A DNA stretch of 64,000 bases from Martinezella lusitana (GTDB lineage: Bacteria > Pseudomonadota > Alphaproteobacteria > Rhizobiales > Rhizobiaceae). Shown one piece after another: positions 23,316-32,030 of the stretch. Location of the stretch: positions 248,001 through 312,000 of the forward strand of contig NZ_WUEY01000006.1 in assembly GCF_010668395.1 (NCBI RefSeq), given 5' to 3'. The notes below the pieces were generated by a model, which saw only the letters and a list, made by a program, of their open reading frames with translations, was not told where the DNA came from and made no database searches. Position 1 is the first letter of the stretch, and each line of letters starts with the position of its first letter. Both the position numbers and the translations under genes were made by a program.

Positions 23316-25028
23316 TTACTCCAGCGCAACGGCGATGAAGCGCAAGTCACCATTCGGAGACGCGATCATCATCTGTGCGTTACGGCGGCCTTCGCGCTTC
23401 AGCGAAGCCACTTTCTCGGAAGCGGCACTCGGGGTCTGCACGAATTCCTGCGCGACCTCGACGATGACATCGCCGGGCTTCAGTCCTTTTTCGGCCGCAG
23501 CGGAACCCGGCGCCACTTCGGTGACGACGACGCCGTCGACGCTATCGGCAATACCGAAGCTCTTGCGGTTCTCGGCCGACAGTGTCGCGAGTTTCATGCC
23601 CAGTATGTTCGAGGTCGCCTGGGCCGGTGGCTGAGCCTGAGGAGATTGCTGCGGATCCTCGCCCTGATCCTGTCCATCCATGCCGTCATCGCTGCCCTCG
23701 TCGCCGTCGTCGGGATTGATGACGCCACCGTTGTTGCCGTTGTCGTCGGGCGCGAGTTGCGGCTTCTTGTTCTTTTCGGTGCTGGCCGCGGCCGCCTGAT
23801 CGCTGTCCTCCAGCCGGCCCAGCGTGACCTTGACGGTCTGCTCCTTGCCGTCGCGGTAGATAACGACATCGACTTCCTTGCCGACAGGGCTTTCGGCAAC
23901 AACGCGCGGCAGATCGCGCATCTCGTCCACATCCTTGCCGTCGAATTTCAGGATGACGTCGCCCGCCTTGATCGAGCCGTTGTCGACGGGGCCGCCCTTG
24001 ATGACCCCGGCCACCAGCGCGCCCTTGGCGTCGGCAAGGCCGAGGCTGTTGGCGACATCGTCCGTCACCGGCTGGATACGCACGCCGAGCCAGCCCCGGC
24101 GCGTCTCGCCGAAGTCTCTGAGCTGATCGACCACACCCTGCGCCAGCTCGGACGGAACGGCAAAGCCGATACCGATCGAACCGCCGCTCGGGGAGATGAT
24201 GGCGGTGTTGATGCCGATCACCTCGCCCTTCATGTTGAAGAGCGGACCGCCGGAATTGCCCTTGTTGATCGCGGCGTCCGTCTGGATGAAATTGTCATAG
24301 GGGCCGGCGTTGATGTTGCGGCCCCGCGCCGAGACGATGCCGATGGTCACGGAGCCGCCAAGACCGAAGGGATTGCCGATCGCCATCACCCAATCGCCGA
24401 TCCGCATCTTCGAGGAATCGCCGAACTTCACTGCCGTCAGCGGATGCTTCGACTCGACCTTGAGGACCGAAAGATCGGTCTTCGTATCGGTGCCGATGAG
24501 CTTCGCCTTCAGCTTGGTGCCGTTGGGGAAGATGACCTCGATATCGTCGGCGCCTTCGATGACGTGATTGTTGGTGACGATGTAGCCGGCCGGATCGATG
24601 ACGAAGCCGGAGCCGAGCGAGCTCACCTTGCGGTTGCTGTTGTCGTCTTTCTTGTTGTTGAAGAAGTCGTTGAAGTAGTCCTGGTAGGGCGAATTGTCCG
24701 GCACCTTCGGCGTCGCCGGCCCGTCGCCCTCGTCCTTCACCTTCTGCGATGTGGAAATATTGACGACCGCGTCGAGCAATCCGGAAGCGAGATCGGCAAC
24801 AGAAGCCGGCCCGGCGCTCATCGCCGGGTTCATCGTGACCGTGGGGGATGCTGCTGGCGGCGTCTGGTTGCCGGTGGTGGCCGGCGCCTGTGCACCTGCG
24901 GCCGCCCCGCTATTCTGCGCCTGTGCGTAAGCCTGTTCGGTGACGCCCACAACGGGGCCAGCAATCAGCGCAATGCTCGCGAGCAAGGCAAACGAACGGC
25001 CGAAAGGCAGGCGATTGGTCGAAGCCAT
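23316..25028 (-). CDS. degP: Do-family periplasmic serine protease
   Basis: A 570-residue periplasmic protease/chaperone. A signal peptide (about residues 1-36, ending EQAYAQAQ) precedes a Pro/Ala-rich segment. The trypsin-like domain has the triad H155 (TNNHVI), D185 (KTDLSVL) and S259 (GNSGGPLFN). PDZ1 covers about 290-405 and PDZ2 about 475-565, joined by an unusually acidic Asp/Gly/Asn-rich linker (about 406-472). It lies downstream of hflKC as in many alphaproteobacteria, but a strong terminator hairpin at 25176-25201 separates them, so it probably has its own stress-responsive promoter in 25029-25170. Confidence 0.96.
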   Translation of the reverse strand: MASTNRLPFGRSFALLASIALIAGPVVGVTEQAYAQAQNSGAAAGAQAPATTGNQTPPAASPTVTMNPAMSAGPASVADLASGLLDAVVNISTSQKVKDEGDGPATPKVPDNSPYQDYFNDFFNNKKDDNSNRKVSSLGSGFVIDPAGYIVTNNHVIEGADDIEVIFPNGTKLKAKLIGTDTKTDLSVLKVESKHPLTAVKFGDSSKMRIGDWVMAIGNPFGLGGSVTIGIVSARGRNINAGPYDNFIQTDAAINKGNSGGPLFNMKGEVIGINTAIISPSGGSIGIGFAVPSELAQGVVDQLRDFGETRRGWLGVRIQPVTDDVANSLGLADAKGALVAGVIKGGPVDNGSIKAGDVILKFDGKDVDEMRDLPRVVAESPVGKEVDVVIYRDGKEQTVKVTLGRLEDSDQAAAASTEKNKKPQLAPDDNGNNGGVINPDDGDEGSDDGMDGQDQGEDPQQSPQAQPPAQATSNILGMKLATLSAENRKSFGIADSVDGVVVTEVAPGSAAAEKGLKPGDVIVEVAQEFVQTPSAASEKVASLKREGRRNAQMMIASPNGDLRFIAVALE

Positions 25029-25175
25029 CAGGCATCCTCATCGAGAAAGGGAAAACTTGTATAAGCATCAACATAAGGCGGAATGATGAAGCGTGAAATC
25101 ACCTTTTTGCGAAATCCCCGGACCTCGGCGCCGCTGTTGCCGGCATGGTAAAGGTGATGCAAGCCGTCATAAAGA

Positions 25176-25201
25176 AAAGGGCCGCCCGAAGGCAGCCCTT
25201 T
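25176..25201 (-). terminator. Intrinsic terminator after hflC
   Basis: On the minus strand AAAGGGCTGCC-TTCG-GGCGGCCCTTT is followed by TCTTT, a GC-rich stem with a UUCG tetraloop and a U-rich tail, 20 bases beyond the hflC stop. It should end the folA/hflKC transcript before degP. Confidence 0.8.
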
Positions 25202-25220
25202 CATTTCCTGAACTGACGGC

Positions 25221-26159
25221 TTAGTTCGCAGGCGCCGTCGGATTGGCAAGCGCCGGCGCCGCGGAATTGGGCGCGGAGCCCGCAGGGCTGTCGAAGAACT
25301 TGAAGAAGTCCGACTTGCTGGGAGGCAGAACCAGCGTCTTGCCGCCCGAGCCAAGCGCCTTGTTGTAGGCGGCCATCGAGCGATAGAACTCGTAGAAGTT
25401 CGGATCGCGCTGCGATGCATCGGCAAAGATGCCGTTGCGCTCGGCTTCACCCTGACCGCGAAGGATTTCCGAATCCTTCTGCGCATCCGCGACGATCTCG
25501 ACGACCTGACGATCCGCGATCGCGCGGCGGCGCTGGCCTTCTTCGTTACCGCGGGCACGGATCAGTTCGGCTTCCGCCAGACGTTCGGCCTTCATGCGGT
25601 CGTAGGTCTGCTGCGACACTTCCTGCGTCAGGTCGGTGCGGCGGATGCGGACGTCCTCGATATTGAGGCCGAGCGTTTCCGCATCGCGATGCAGGTCGTC
25701 ACGCACTTCCGTCATCATGGACGCACGCTCGCTGGAGAGAGCCGCATCGAAGCTGCGCAGACCGTAGACACGGCGCAGCGAGGCATCGAGGCGGGTTCTG
25801 AGACGAGATTCCGCCGCATCGCGGTCACCCGACACCGTTTCCCGGAACTTCCGGGCATCGGCGATCTTGTAGACGACGAAAGCATCGACTTCGTAGAACT
25901 TGCCGCCCGAGACCTGAACGCGGATGTTGTCCAGATCGAAGCGCAGTTCCTGCTGCTGGATGTATTGAACGCGATCGGCATCCATGAAGGCGAAAGGCAG
26001 CTTGAAATACAAGCCCGGCTCCGTCTTGACCTCGCGGATCTGGCCGAAGCGCAGGACGATGGCCTGTTCGCGGGCATTGACCACGAACACCGACGAATAG
26101 ACGAGTAGCAATATCACCGCGAGCGCGATGAGAATGGCTGGCAAACGGCTGGACGTCAT
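25221..26159 (-). CDS. hflC: HflC, membrane protease modulator
   Basis: A 312-residue SPFH/band 7 protein with one N-terminal membrane segment (AILIALAVILLLVYSSVFVV, residues about 9-28) and the remainder periplasmic. SPFH elements visible are REQAIVLRFGQIREVKTEPG and the QRRAIADRQVVEIVADAQKD helix. HflC with HflK forms a large cage around FtsH and restrains its proteolysis. Its start overlaps the hflK stop (TAATG). A C-terminal Ala/Pro/Asn tail is probably flexible. Confidence 0.95.
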   Translation of the reverse strand: MTSSRLPAILIALAVILLLVYSSVFVVNAREQAIVLRFGQIREVKTEPGLYFKLPFAFMDADRVQYIQQQELRFDLDNIRVQVSGGKFYEVDAFVVYKIADARKFRETVSGDRDAAESRLRTRLDASLRRVYGLRSFDAALSSERASMMTEVRDDLHRDAETLGLNIEDVRIRRTDLTQEVSQQTYDRMKAERLAEAELIRARGNEEGQRRRAIADRQVVEIVADAQKDSEILRGQGEAERNGIFADASQRDPNFYEFYRSMAAYNKALGSGGKTLVLPPSKSDFFKFFDSPAGSAPNSAAPALANPTAPAN

Positions 26160-27283
26160 TATTTGGCCTCCGGCTGAGTTGCAGAGGCGGGCGTGCCTGC
26201 CTGCGTCGCGGGCTGCTTGCCGATTTCATTCAGCGGCAGGTAAGGCACGACGCCCTGCTTGTCGTCGATGATGATGCTGTTGGAATTGCCGATGACGGAC
26301 TCCATGGTTTCAAGGAACAGCCGCTTGCGGGTCACTTCCGGAGCCTTGACGTATTCGTCGTAGATGGAGATGAAGCGCTGCGCCTCACCCTGGGCTTCCT
26401 TCACGATACGATCCTTGTAGGCCGCAGCTTCTTCGCGAATCTGCGCCGCGCGACCGCGGGCCTGACCGAGCTTCTGGTTGGCGTATTGATTGGCCTCTTC
26501 CACCTGCTGGTCTTCGTTCTGCTCGGCACGCTGCACTTCGTCGAACGCGTCTGCGACCTCGCGCGGCGGCGACACGTCTTCGATCGGCACGGCATTGATG
26601 GAAATGCCGGCACCGTAGCGGTCCATCGTATCCTGGATGATGTTTCTCACCTGCACCGCGATTTCCTGACGGTTGTCACGATAGATGTCCTGTGCAGGAC
26701 GCCGGCCGACGATCTCGCGCATGGCGCTTTCGGCCACCTGCTGCAGTGTTTCGTCAGGGCTTTCGACGTTGAAGAGATAGGATTGCGGATTGGTCACGGC
26801 ATAGAGGACCGAGAACTGCACGTTGACGATGTTCTGATCGCCCGTCAGCATCAGGCCGGCAGTCGAACCGGCGCTGGAGCGTCCGCCGATGTTTCGCTGC
26901 TGTTCCGTGATCTTCACGAATTCGACGCGGTCTATCGGCCAGAAATGGAAATGCAGGCCGGGCATCGAGACTTCTTCGCGCGGCTTGCCGAAGCGCAGTT
27001 CCACGCCGCGCTCGTCCGGCTGCACAGTATAGATGCACTGGATCAGCCAGAAAACGGCGATTACAGCGATGATGATGAGGACGACGCCCGCATTGAAGCC
27101 ACCAGGCACAAAGCCTTTCAATCGGTCCTGACCGCGACGAATAATATCCTCGAGATCCGGAGGCCCTCCGTTGCCGCTTCCCCGCGGCCGGTTCGGTCCT
27201 TGCCCCCAAGGTCCCTGATTATTTCCGCCGCCACCGCCGCCCCATGGGCCACCGCCGCCGCCATTCTGATTGCTCCAAGGCAT
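26159..27283 (-). CDS. hflK: HflK, membrane protease modulator
   Basis: With ATG 27283 the protein has 374 residues. The N-terminus is the Gly/Trp/Asn/Pro-rich cytoplasmic tail typical of HflK (PWSNQNGGGGGPWGG and on), followed by a membrane helix (about residues 80-100) and the SPFH domain (TVQPDERGVELRFGKPREEV, MREIVGRRPAQDIY, DRYGAGISINAVPIEDV, and the coiled helix KLGQARGRAAQIREEAAAYK). It acts with HflC at the FtsH protease. folA lies upstream on the same strand with a 177-base gap. Confidence 0.95.
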   Translation of the reverse strand: MPWSNQNGGGGGPWGGGGGGNNQGPWGQGPNRPRGSGNGGPPDLEDIIRRGQDRLKGFVPGGFNAGVVLIIIAVIAVFWLIQCIYTVQPDERGVELRFGKPREEVSMPGLHFHFWPIDRVEFVKITEQQRNIGGRSSAGSTAGLMLTGDQNIVNVQFSVLYAVTNPQSYLFNVESPDETLQQVAESAMREIVGRRPAQDIYRDNRQEIAVQVRNIIQDTMDRYGAGISINAVPIEDVSPPREVADAFDEVQRAEQNEDQQVEEANQYANQKLGQARGRAAQIREEAAAYKDRIVKEAQGEAQRFISIYDEYVKAPEVTRKRLFLETMESVIGNSNSIIIDDKQGVVPYLPLNEIGKQPATQAGTPASATQPEAK

Positions 27284-27460
27284 CAAAACCTCTTTGTTTG
27301 TTGACTCCCAGCATCGCGCCGAATCCACGGACCTCATGGCTCGAAATCCGCAGGCGGCAGCGATTGTTTCCCGTTATAGGTATCGAAGCACCTGCTTTCA
27401 ACGCGACTTCAGGAAGTTCGTCGGATTCATTGGAAAATATTTGCTTTTCGGGGGCAGCTT

Positions 27461-27979
27461 TTATGTTTTTCGCTTGGAATAGCTAACGAACCGCGTCGGA
27501 TAAGTGTCCTTCTCTCCAGCCGGCACGGCCAACTCGCTATCGGCCTGCCAGATGCCGGGATCGATCTTTGGAAAGGCCGTGTCGCCCTCCACATCCGCCT
27601 CGACATGGGTCACCAGCAACCGGTCGGCCAGACCGATCGCCTGCCGATAGATTTCACCGCCGCCAATGATGCAGATTTCGTCGACATCGCTCTCCCGGGC
27701 AAGGCGGGACGCAGCCTCGATCGCCTCGGCCAGCGAATGCACCACCGCTATCCCCTCGGCAGAGAAACCGGTATCGCGGCTGATGACGACATTTGGCCGG
27801 CCCGGCAGCGGCTTGCCGATCGACTGAAAGGTCTTGCGCCCCATGATGACCGGCTTGCCCAGGGTCATCGCCTTGAAGCGCTTGAGATCGGATGACAACC
27901 GCCAGGGCATATCGCCATCGCGCCCGATGATGCCGTTGCGCGATACGGCAACGACGATGGTTTTGATCGGTTGGGTCAT
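27461..27979 (-). CDS. folA: Dihydrofolate reductase
   Basis: A 172-residue enzyme reducing dihydrofolate with NADPH, needed to recycle the dihydrofolate made by thymidylate synthase, whose gene is 2.4 kb upstream on the same strand. Motifs: VVAVSRNGIIGRDGDMPWRL (substrate loop; the Asp before MPWRL is the proton donor), GKPVIMGRKTFQSIGKPLPG, NVVISRD, and IIGGGEIYRQAI. The thyA-folA order is typical of rhizobia, here interrupted by three other genes. Confidence 0.96.
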   Translation of the reverse strand: MTQPIKTIVVAVSRNGIIGRDGDMPWRLSSDLKRFKAMTLGKPVIMGRKTFQSIGKPLPGRPNVVISRDTGFSAEGIAVVHSLAEAIEAASRLARESDVDEICIIGGGEIYRQAIGLADRLLVTHVEADVEGDTAFPKIDPGIWQADSELAVPAGEKDTYPTRFVSYSKRKT

Positions 27980-28089
27980 GCGTCTCCCTCAGGCTATCTC
28001 ACCGGCGCCGAAGCGAGTCGGCGCGAAGACTTTACATCATGATGGTCACGACGGGAGGTGAAAGGCGTCCCGTCCCAAGCACCGCCGCA

Positions 28090-28926
28090 TTAGGCGCCAC
28101 TATTGAGCTCATCGAGCTGGTCGGCCAAAAGCCCTCCATCTTCCCGATCCTTCGCCATCTTCCTATAGAGCCCGGCCATGCCCCTGAATATCAGCGCGGC
28201 GGGATCGTCCTTGCCGAGGAAATCCGAAATCTCCTCCATCTCAGCAACCCAGCGATAGGCTTTGGGATACATGTCCGGAATGCCATGGACCAGCTTCGCA
28301 TAGAGATCGGGCACGCTTTCCTGAAGCTCGCGTTTCAGAGCCTCATCGGCGCCCGAGTGGATCGCGGCCAGCAGCATGGCCGTGCCGAGACCGGTTACGC
28401 CTTTGTTGATACCGGCGTAGCACATCTTCAATGCGGAGGCCGCGCCGATCGACCCCTCGATGCGGCGGACCTGCAGTCCGTGCTCCACCAGCACGCCGCT
28501 ATCGTTGGCCTCATCGCCGCTGACGTAGAGTTTCGGCCCCTTCTGCCCGGGTTTCGGCGGTCCGCCGACAATGGAGCCGTCGAGAACTACGCCGCAGTCG
28601 CTACCGAAGATCGCCGCAACCTCGGCCATGGTCCTCGGGGAAATCGCGTTACAGTCCATGAACGTCGTCCGTCTACCTGTCCGGCGTAGCTCGACGGCGA
28701 TCTGCTCGGCCACGGCAACGGCCTCGGCGGGCGGCACGATGGACAGAATGAGGCGTGATGCGGCCACGGCATCCAGGCCGACCGGCTCCATGCCAGCCGC
28801 TTTCGCCCGCTGTATGGTCGAAGCCGATCGCCCCTCGAGATAGGTGACCACCCTCGCCCCATTTTCGACCAGGCGTCCGGCGATGGCGCTGCCCATCGCG
28901 CCGGCTCCGATGACTGCGATCTCCAC
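28090..28926 (-). CDS. NAD(P)-dependent 6-phosphogluconate dehydrogenase-like oxidoreductase (DUF1932 C-terminus)
   Basis: A 278-residue dehydrogenase of the beta-hydroxyacid group. GTG 28926 is the likely start because AAGGAGA lies just upstream; an ATG at 28947 has no site. The Rossmann loop is IAVIGAGAMGSAIAGRL at the N-terminus, DGSIVGGPPKPG sits at the substrate loop, and SAALKMCYAGINKGVT-like residues (here ASALKMCYAGINKG) hold the catalytic Lys. The C-terminal half matches DUF1932. The substrate is unknown. It follows the XRE-cupin gene by 102 bases, so the two might be linked. Confidence 0.87.
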   Translation of the reverse strand: MEIAVIGAGAMGSAIAGRLVENGARVVTYLEGRSASTIQRAKAAGMEPVGLDAVAASRLILSIVPPAEAVAVAEQIAVELRRTGRRTTFMDCNAISPRTMAEVAAIFGSDCGVVLDGSIVGGPPKPGQKGPKLYVSGDEANDSGVLVEHGLQVRRIEGSIGAASALKMCYAGINKGVTGLGTAMLLAAIHSGADEALKRELQESVPDLYAKLVHGIPDMYPKAYRWVAEMEEISDFLGKDDPAALIFRGMAGLYRKMAKDREDGGLLADQLDELNSGA

Positions 28927-29028
28927 GGCCAATCTCCTTCTTCGCATGGGGAAGTCGGCAGCATATCGTCTATCCCTCGACCGGACGAGCAGAATGCCGT
29001 GCAGTAACGCTAAGTTTAGCGTCCGCCC

Positions 29029-29595
29029 TTATCCGCTGCGAAGAACGAGGACGGCGTAGGTGCACGGTTCTTGGCTTTCATTCCTGAAGACGCAATCCGT
29101 CGGCGGACCGAGCTCCAGGCAGTCGCCCGCCGTCATGAAATGACTGACTTCGCCTTCGAGAAAGGTCAGCCGTCCCTCCAGCACCCAGATAAGCTGCCGC
29201 ATGAATGCGTAAGCCGATGCGGGCATCGGCACTTCCGCTCCCGCGGGCAATTCGATGCGGACGAGGTCCAGCGGCAGATCGGATTTCGGGGAGACGTGCC
29301 GGCGTTCATAGCCTGTCTGCGGATCGATCCAGACGGGTTGCTCTTCCTTCCTGAGAAACCGGCCCTGCTGCATCTCCGCGCGCGCCATCAAAGCGGACAT
29401 GCTCAAGCTGAAGGCGCCGGAAAGCTTGCCGAGCAGCATCGCCGTCGGGCTGCTCTCGCCACGCTCGATCTTGTGGATCATGGCGCGGGAAACGGCTGAG
29501 CGCCCGGCCAGCTCCGTCAACGACCAGCCTCGGCTCTCGCGTTCTATGCGGATGCGGGCGCCAATGCGCCTGTCGATATCATCAAGTTGAGACAT
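29029..29595 (-). CDS. XRE family regulator with cupin sensor domain
   Basis: A 188-residue two-domain regulator. Residues about 8-65 form the XRE helix-turn-helix (GARIRIERESRGWSLTELAG and SRAMIHKIERGESSPTAM). A cupin barrel covers about 105-185 (EVPMPASAYAFMRQLIWVLEG, LTFLEGEVSHFMTAGDCLEL). The divergent gene at 29895 is a Pat-like acetyltransferase; XRE-cupin genes beside such GNATs are common, and the regulator probably controls it. Three copies of a TATAGTRGAC-like motif occur in the region between (29605, 29804, 29868). Start at ATG 29595. Confidence 0.9.
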   Translation of the reverse strand: MSQLDDIDRRIGARIRIERESRGWSLTELAGRSAVSRAMIHKIERGESSPTAMLLGKLSGAFSLSMSALMARAEMQQGRFLRKEEQPVWIDPQTGYERRHVSPKSDLPLDLVRIELPAGAEVPMPASAYAFMRQLIWVLEGRLTFLEGEVSHFMTAGDCLELGPPTDCVFRNESQEPCTYAVLVLRSG

Positions 29596-29604
29596 GCGTG
29601 TTAC

Positions 29605-29877
29605 TATAGTAGACGCCCATGCGAATGGCAATCGACCCGACTACCTCGTTGAGCAACTCGCGTGGACAAACTCGACGACGCAAAGGCAAACCTGCCATCC
29701 AATCGAAAAATCATACTCTGCTGAAATCAAGCGATATTTCGCAAATATGGGAATGACCTCAACTATCAGAACGACTTTTGGCTCGCCAAAGTCCATGTAA
29801 CAATATAGTGGACAGACATACAAATCGGTGTATGACAGGCGACACCAGAAACGACAGATCCATCCAGTCTAGTGGAT
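29605..29877. promoter_or_regulatory. Divergent control region with three TATAGTRGAC-like direct repeats
   Basis: TATAGTAGAC (29605-29614), TATAGTGGAC (29804-29813) and TCTAGTGGAT (29868-29877) share a ten-base consensus, the last two close to the acetyltransferase start and the first next to the regulator start. The third sits in CCATCCA-GTCTAG-TGGATGG (29860-29879), an inverted repeat. They are candidate operators for the XRE-cupin protein. The 200 bases between are AT-rich and contain no convincing gene. Confidence 0.45.
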
Positions 29878-29894
29878 GGTCAACGGAGCCGCCG

Positions 29895-30422
29895 ATGCAA
29901 ATTCGCGATGCGAGAGAGGAAGATCTCGCCGGAATAACCGCGATCTACAACGATGCCGTCGCCAATACCGCCGCGATCTGGAACGAGACGCAGGTCGATA
30001 TCGACAACCGCAGGCGATGGCTGCAGGATCGGCACAAACTGGGCTATCCGGTGCTGGTGGCTGTCGGCGATCACGGCGATGTGGTCGGCTACGCCTCGTT
30101 CGGCGACTGGCGCGCCTTCGACGGTTATCGCCATACGGTCGAACATTCCGTCTATGTCCGCAACGACCAATACCGAGGCGGCATCGGCAAGGCGCTCATG
30201 ATCGAGCTGATCGAGCGCGCCCGCGCGATCGGAAAACATGCCATGGTCGCCGGCATCGAGGCTGGCAATGCCGCCTCGATCAGGCTTCACGAAAAGCTCG
30301 GCTTCCAGCAGGTGGGCCTTCTTCCGGAGGTCGGCACCAAATTCGGCCGCTGGCTCGACCTGGCATTCTTGCAGCTGCTCCTCGATCGGCGCACGGAGCC
30401 CGATTCCGGGCCGACCGCCTAG
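29895..30422 (+). CDS. Pat-like GNAT acetyltransferase (phosphinothricin / methionine sulfoximine type)
   Basis: A 175-residue acetyltransferase of the Pat/MddA group. Typical stretches are IRDAREEDLAGITAIYNDAV, WNETQVDIDNRRRW, VVGYASFGDWRAFDGYRHTV, EHSVYVRNDQYRGGIGKALM (acetyl-CoA loop) and MVAGIEAGNAASIRLHEKLG, then FGRWLDLAFLQL. Such enzymes acetylate phosphinothricin-like or methionine sulfone-like amino acids; natural substrates vary. ACGGAG lies 7 bases before ATG 29895. It diverges from the XRE-cupin gene and overlaps the convergent thyA stop by 4 bases. Confidence 0.92.
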   Translation: MQIRDAREEDLAGITAIYNDAVANTAAIWNETQVDIDNRRRWLQDRHKLGYPVLVAVGDHGDVVGYASFGDWRAFDGYRHTVEHSVYVRNDQYRGGIGKALMIELIERARAIGKHAMVAGIEAGNAASIRLHEKLGFQQVGLLPEVGTKFGRWLDLAFLQLLLDRRTEPDSGPTA

Positions 30423-31342
30423 ACCGCGACTTCGGCCGCGATCGCGGCATGCGGCTCGTATCCCAGAACCTCGAAATCCTCGATGCGATAGCCGTCGATG
30501 CTGTCGGGCCGGCGCAGCAGGCGTAAGGTCGGGAATGGCCGCGGCTCGCGGCTGAGCTGTTCGCGGATCGCATCCAGGTGGTTGAGATAGAGGTGCACGT
30601 CGCCGCCGGACCAAACCACCTCGCCGACATCCATATCGACCTGCTGCGCAACCATGGCCAGCAAGGCCGCCTGCTGGCAGATATTGAACGGATTGCCCAG
30701 GAACAGGTCGCAGGAGCGCTGGAAGACCATCAGGCTCAGTCGCGGGCGCTTCCCTTCCTCGGCGGCCGATATGTTCGACACATGAAACTGGTAGACCATA
30801 TGGCACGGATGCAGCGCCATATCGCCAAGTTCGCCGACATTCCAGGCATGAAAGATCATGCGGCGGCTGCTGGGATTGGTCTTGAGATCGCTGATCACCG
30901 AGGCGACCTGGTCATGCACCCGCCCCTCGGCATCACGCCATTGCCGCCACTGCTTCCCGTAGACCGGGCCGAGATCACCCCATTGGAGCGCGAAAGCCTC
31001 ATCCTCCAGAACCCGCTTCTCGAAGGCCACCTGATCGATATCCTCTCCGGTGGCCTTGCGATATTTCGCCAGCGGCCAGTCCGTCCAGATCCGCACGTTC
31101 TCCCTCAGGAGATTGCGGATGTTGGTATCACCGGTCAGAAACCAGAGCATTTCCTTGACGGCGAGCTTCCAGTAGACGCGCTTCGTCGTGAAGATCGGGA
31201 TCTGCCCCTTGGAAAGGTCGAAGCGCATCATCGCGCCGAGGCCGCTCAGCGTGCCGACGCCGGTCCGGTCGATCCGGCGGTCACCGTGCTCGAGCAGGTG
31301 CGCCATCAGGTCGAGATATTGATACTCCGGGTGACGAGCCAT
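30419..31342 (-). CDS. thyA: Thymidylate synthase
   Basis: A 307-residue enzyme converting dUMP to dTMP with methylenetetrahydrofolate. The catalytic cysteine is C180 in MALHPCHMVYQF; family members usually have L-P-P-C-H, so the His before Pro is a minor variation. Other motifs: DRTGVGTLSGLG (dUMP phosphate), LWFLTGDTNI, LGPVYGKQWRQW, and QRSCDLFLGNPFNICQ, then GDVHLYLNHLD. Residues about 92-115 are an insertion relative to the E. coli length (264). It partners metabolically with folA downstream. Confidence 0.96.
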   Translation of the reverse strand: MARHPEYQYLDLMAHLLEHGDRRIDRTGVGTLSGLGAMMRFDLSKGQIPIFTTKRVYWKLAVKEMLWFLTGDTNIRNLLRENVRIWTDWPLAKYRKATGEDIDQVAFEKRVLEDEAFALQWGDLGPVYGKQWRQWRDAEGRVHDQVASVISDLKTNPSSRRMIFHAWNVGELGDMALHPCHMVYQFHVSNISAAEEGKRPRLSLMVFQRSCDLFLGNPFNICQQAALLAMVAQQVDMDVGEVVWSGGDVHLYLNHLDAIREQLSREPRPFPTLRLLRRPDSIDGYRIEDFEVLGYEPHAAIAAEVAV

Positions 31343-31595
31343 CTTCCGCTCCGAAATCGCTTGAAGTTTCCGGATGGCGCGGTTGCCGTCAGCGGCTGCC
31401 CGCCGCCGCGTGCCCGGCCGATTCCTTGTTTGGCGATTTTAGTGACAAGCCGGCACAAAACCAACCGCGCCGCTACATAATACAGGAAAATCTCGCAGCC
31501 TCGCGCTCAAACCGATGTTTCCGCGAAGCATTTATGACAATTCCCCTTCCCTTCGCCTGCAGAAAACACTATATCAGCCATGCCGGTCTTCGGGC

Positions 31596-31945
31596 CGGCT
31601 ATGGCGATAAATGAGCGGTGTAATAAACCTATTGGACCCGGGGGCGGTACCCGGCGCCTCCACCAAAAACCGGCCGGCAAACTTGCGACAGACCGGCTTT
31701 TGATGGGGGCGAAACAGGATCGACAAGGGTGTAAAGATCGACTTTTTGCTCGGCATTGTACCACCGTTATCGGGCTAAAATTGTAGTTGCAAACGACAAC
31801 TATGCGGAAGCTCGTCTCGCTGCTTAATCGCGGTGTGACACTTCAAATAAAGTCCTAAGGGGTCGCACTCTTAGGCGGGGTTCGAAGGCACCTGGCAACA
31901 GAAGCCTTCACCTTCTTCTCCAGTGCTATATTATAGGTGACCAAG
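31596..31945 (+). ncRNA. ssrA: Transfer-messenger RNA, circularly permuted two-piece form
   Basis: The acceptor part comes first: a T-arm-like hairpin CCGGG-GGCGGTA-CCCGG runs into CGCCTCC-A-CCA (ending near 31665). After a short linker that is cut out, the coding part begins with GGGGGCGAAACAGGATCGAC (from about 31705), whose first seven bases pair with CGCCTCC (one G-U) to make the acceptor stem. The tag frame is GCA AAC GAC AAC TAT ... GCT TAA at 31789-31827, encoding ANDNYAEARLAA, the usual rhizobial degradation tag. Pseudoknot stems follow the stop. Gene ends are approximate (about 30 bases either way). tmRNA rescues stalled ribosomes; sspB, just downstream, encodes the adaptor for tagged proteins. 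Confidence 0.93.
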
Positions 31946-32030
31946 CGATGACTCGCGCATAGGGCTTTTCCGGCGGCGTTCAGCGTGGCATAAGCCTTAA
32001 AAAAACATGGCCAACGAAAGACAGGAAAGC

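Noticed and set aside
25029..25220. A DUF2065-type small gene between hflC and degP, as in many relatives
   Set aside because: No matching frame was found; the space holds a terminator and probably the degP promoter.
29594..29800. Small plus-strand frame between the XRE-cupin and GNAT genes
   Set aside because: No ribosome site, no family features, and it covers the likely operator region.
31580..31786. Small frames inside the tmRNA region
   Set aside because: The DNA is explained by the permuted ssrA gene; the frames are by-products of structured RNA.
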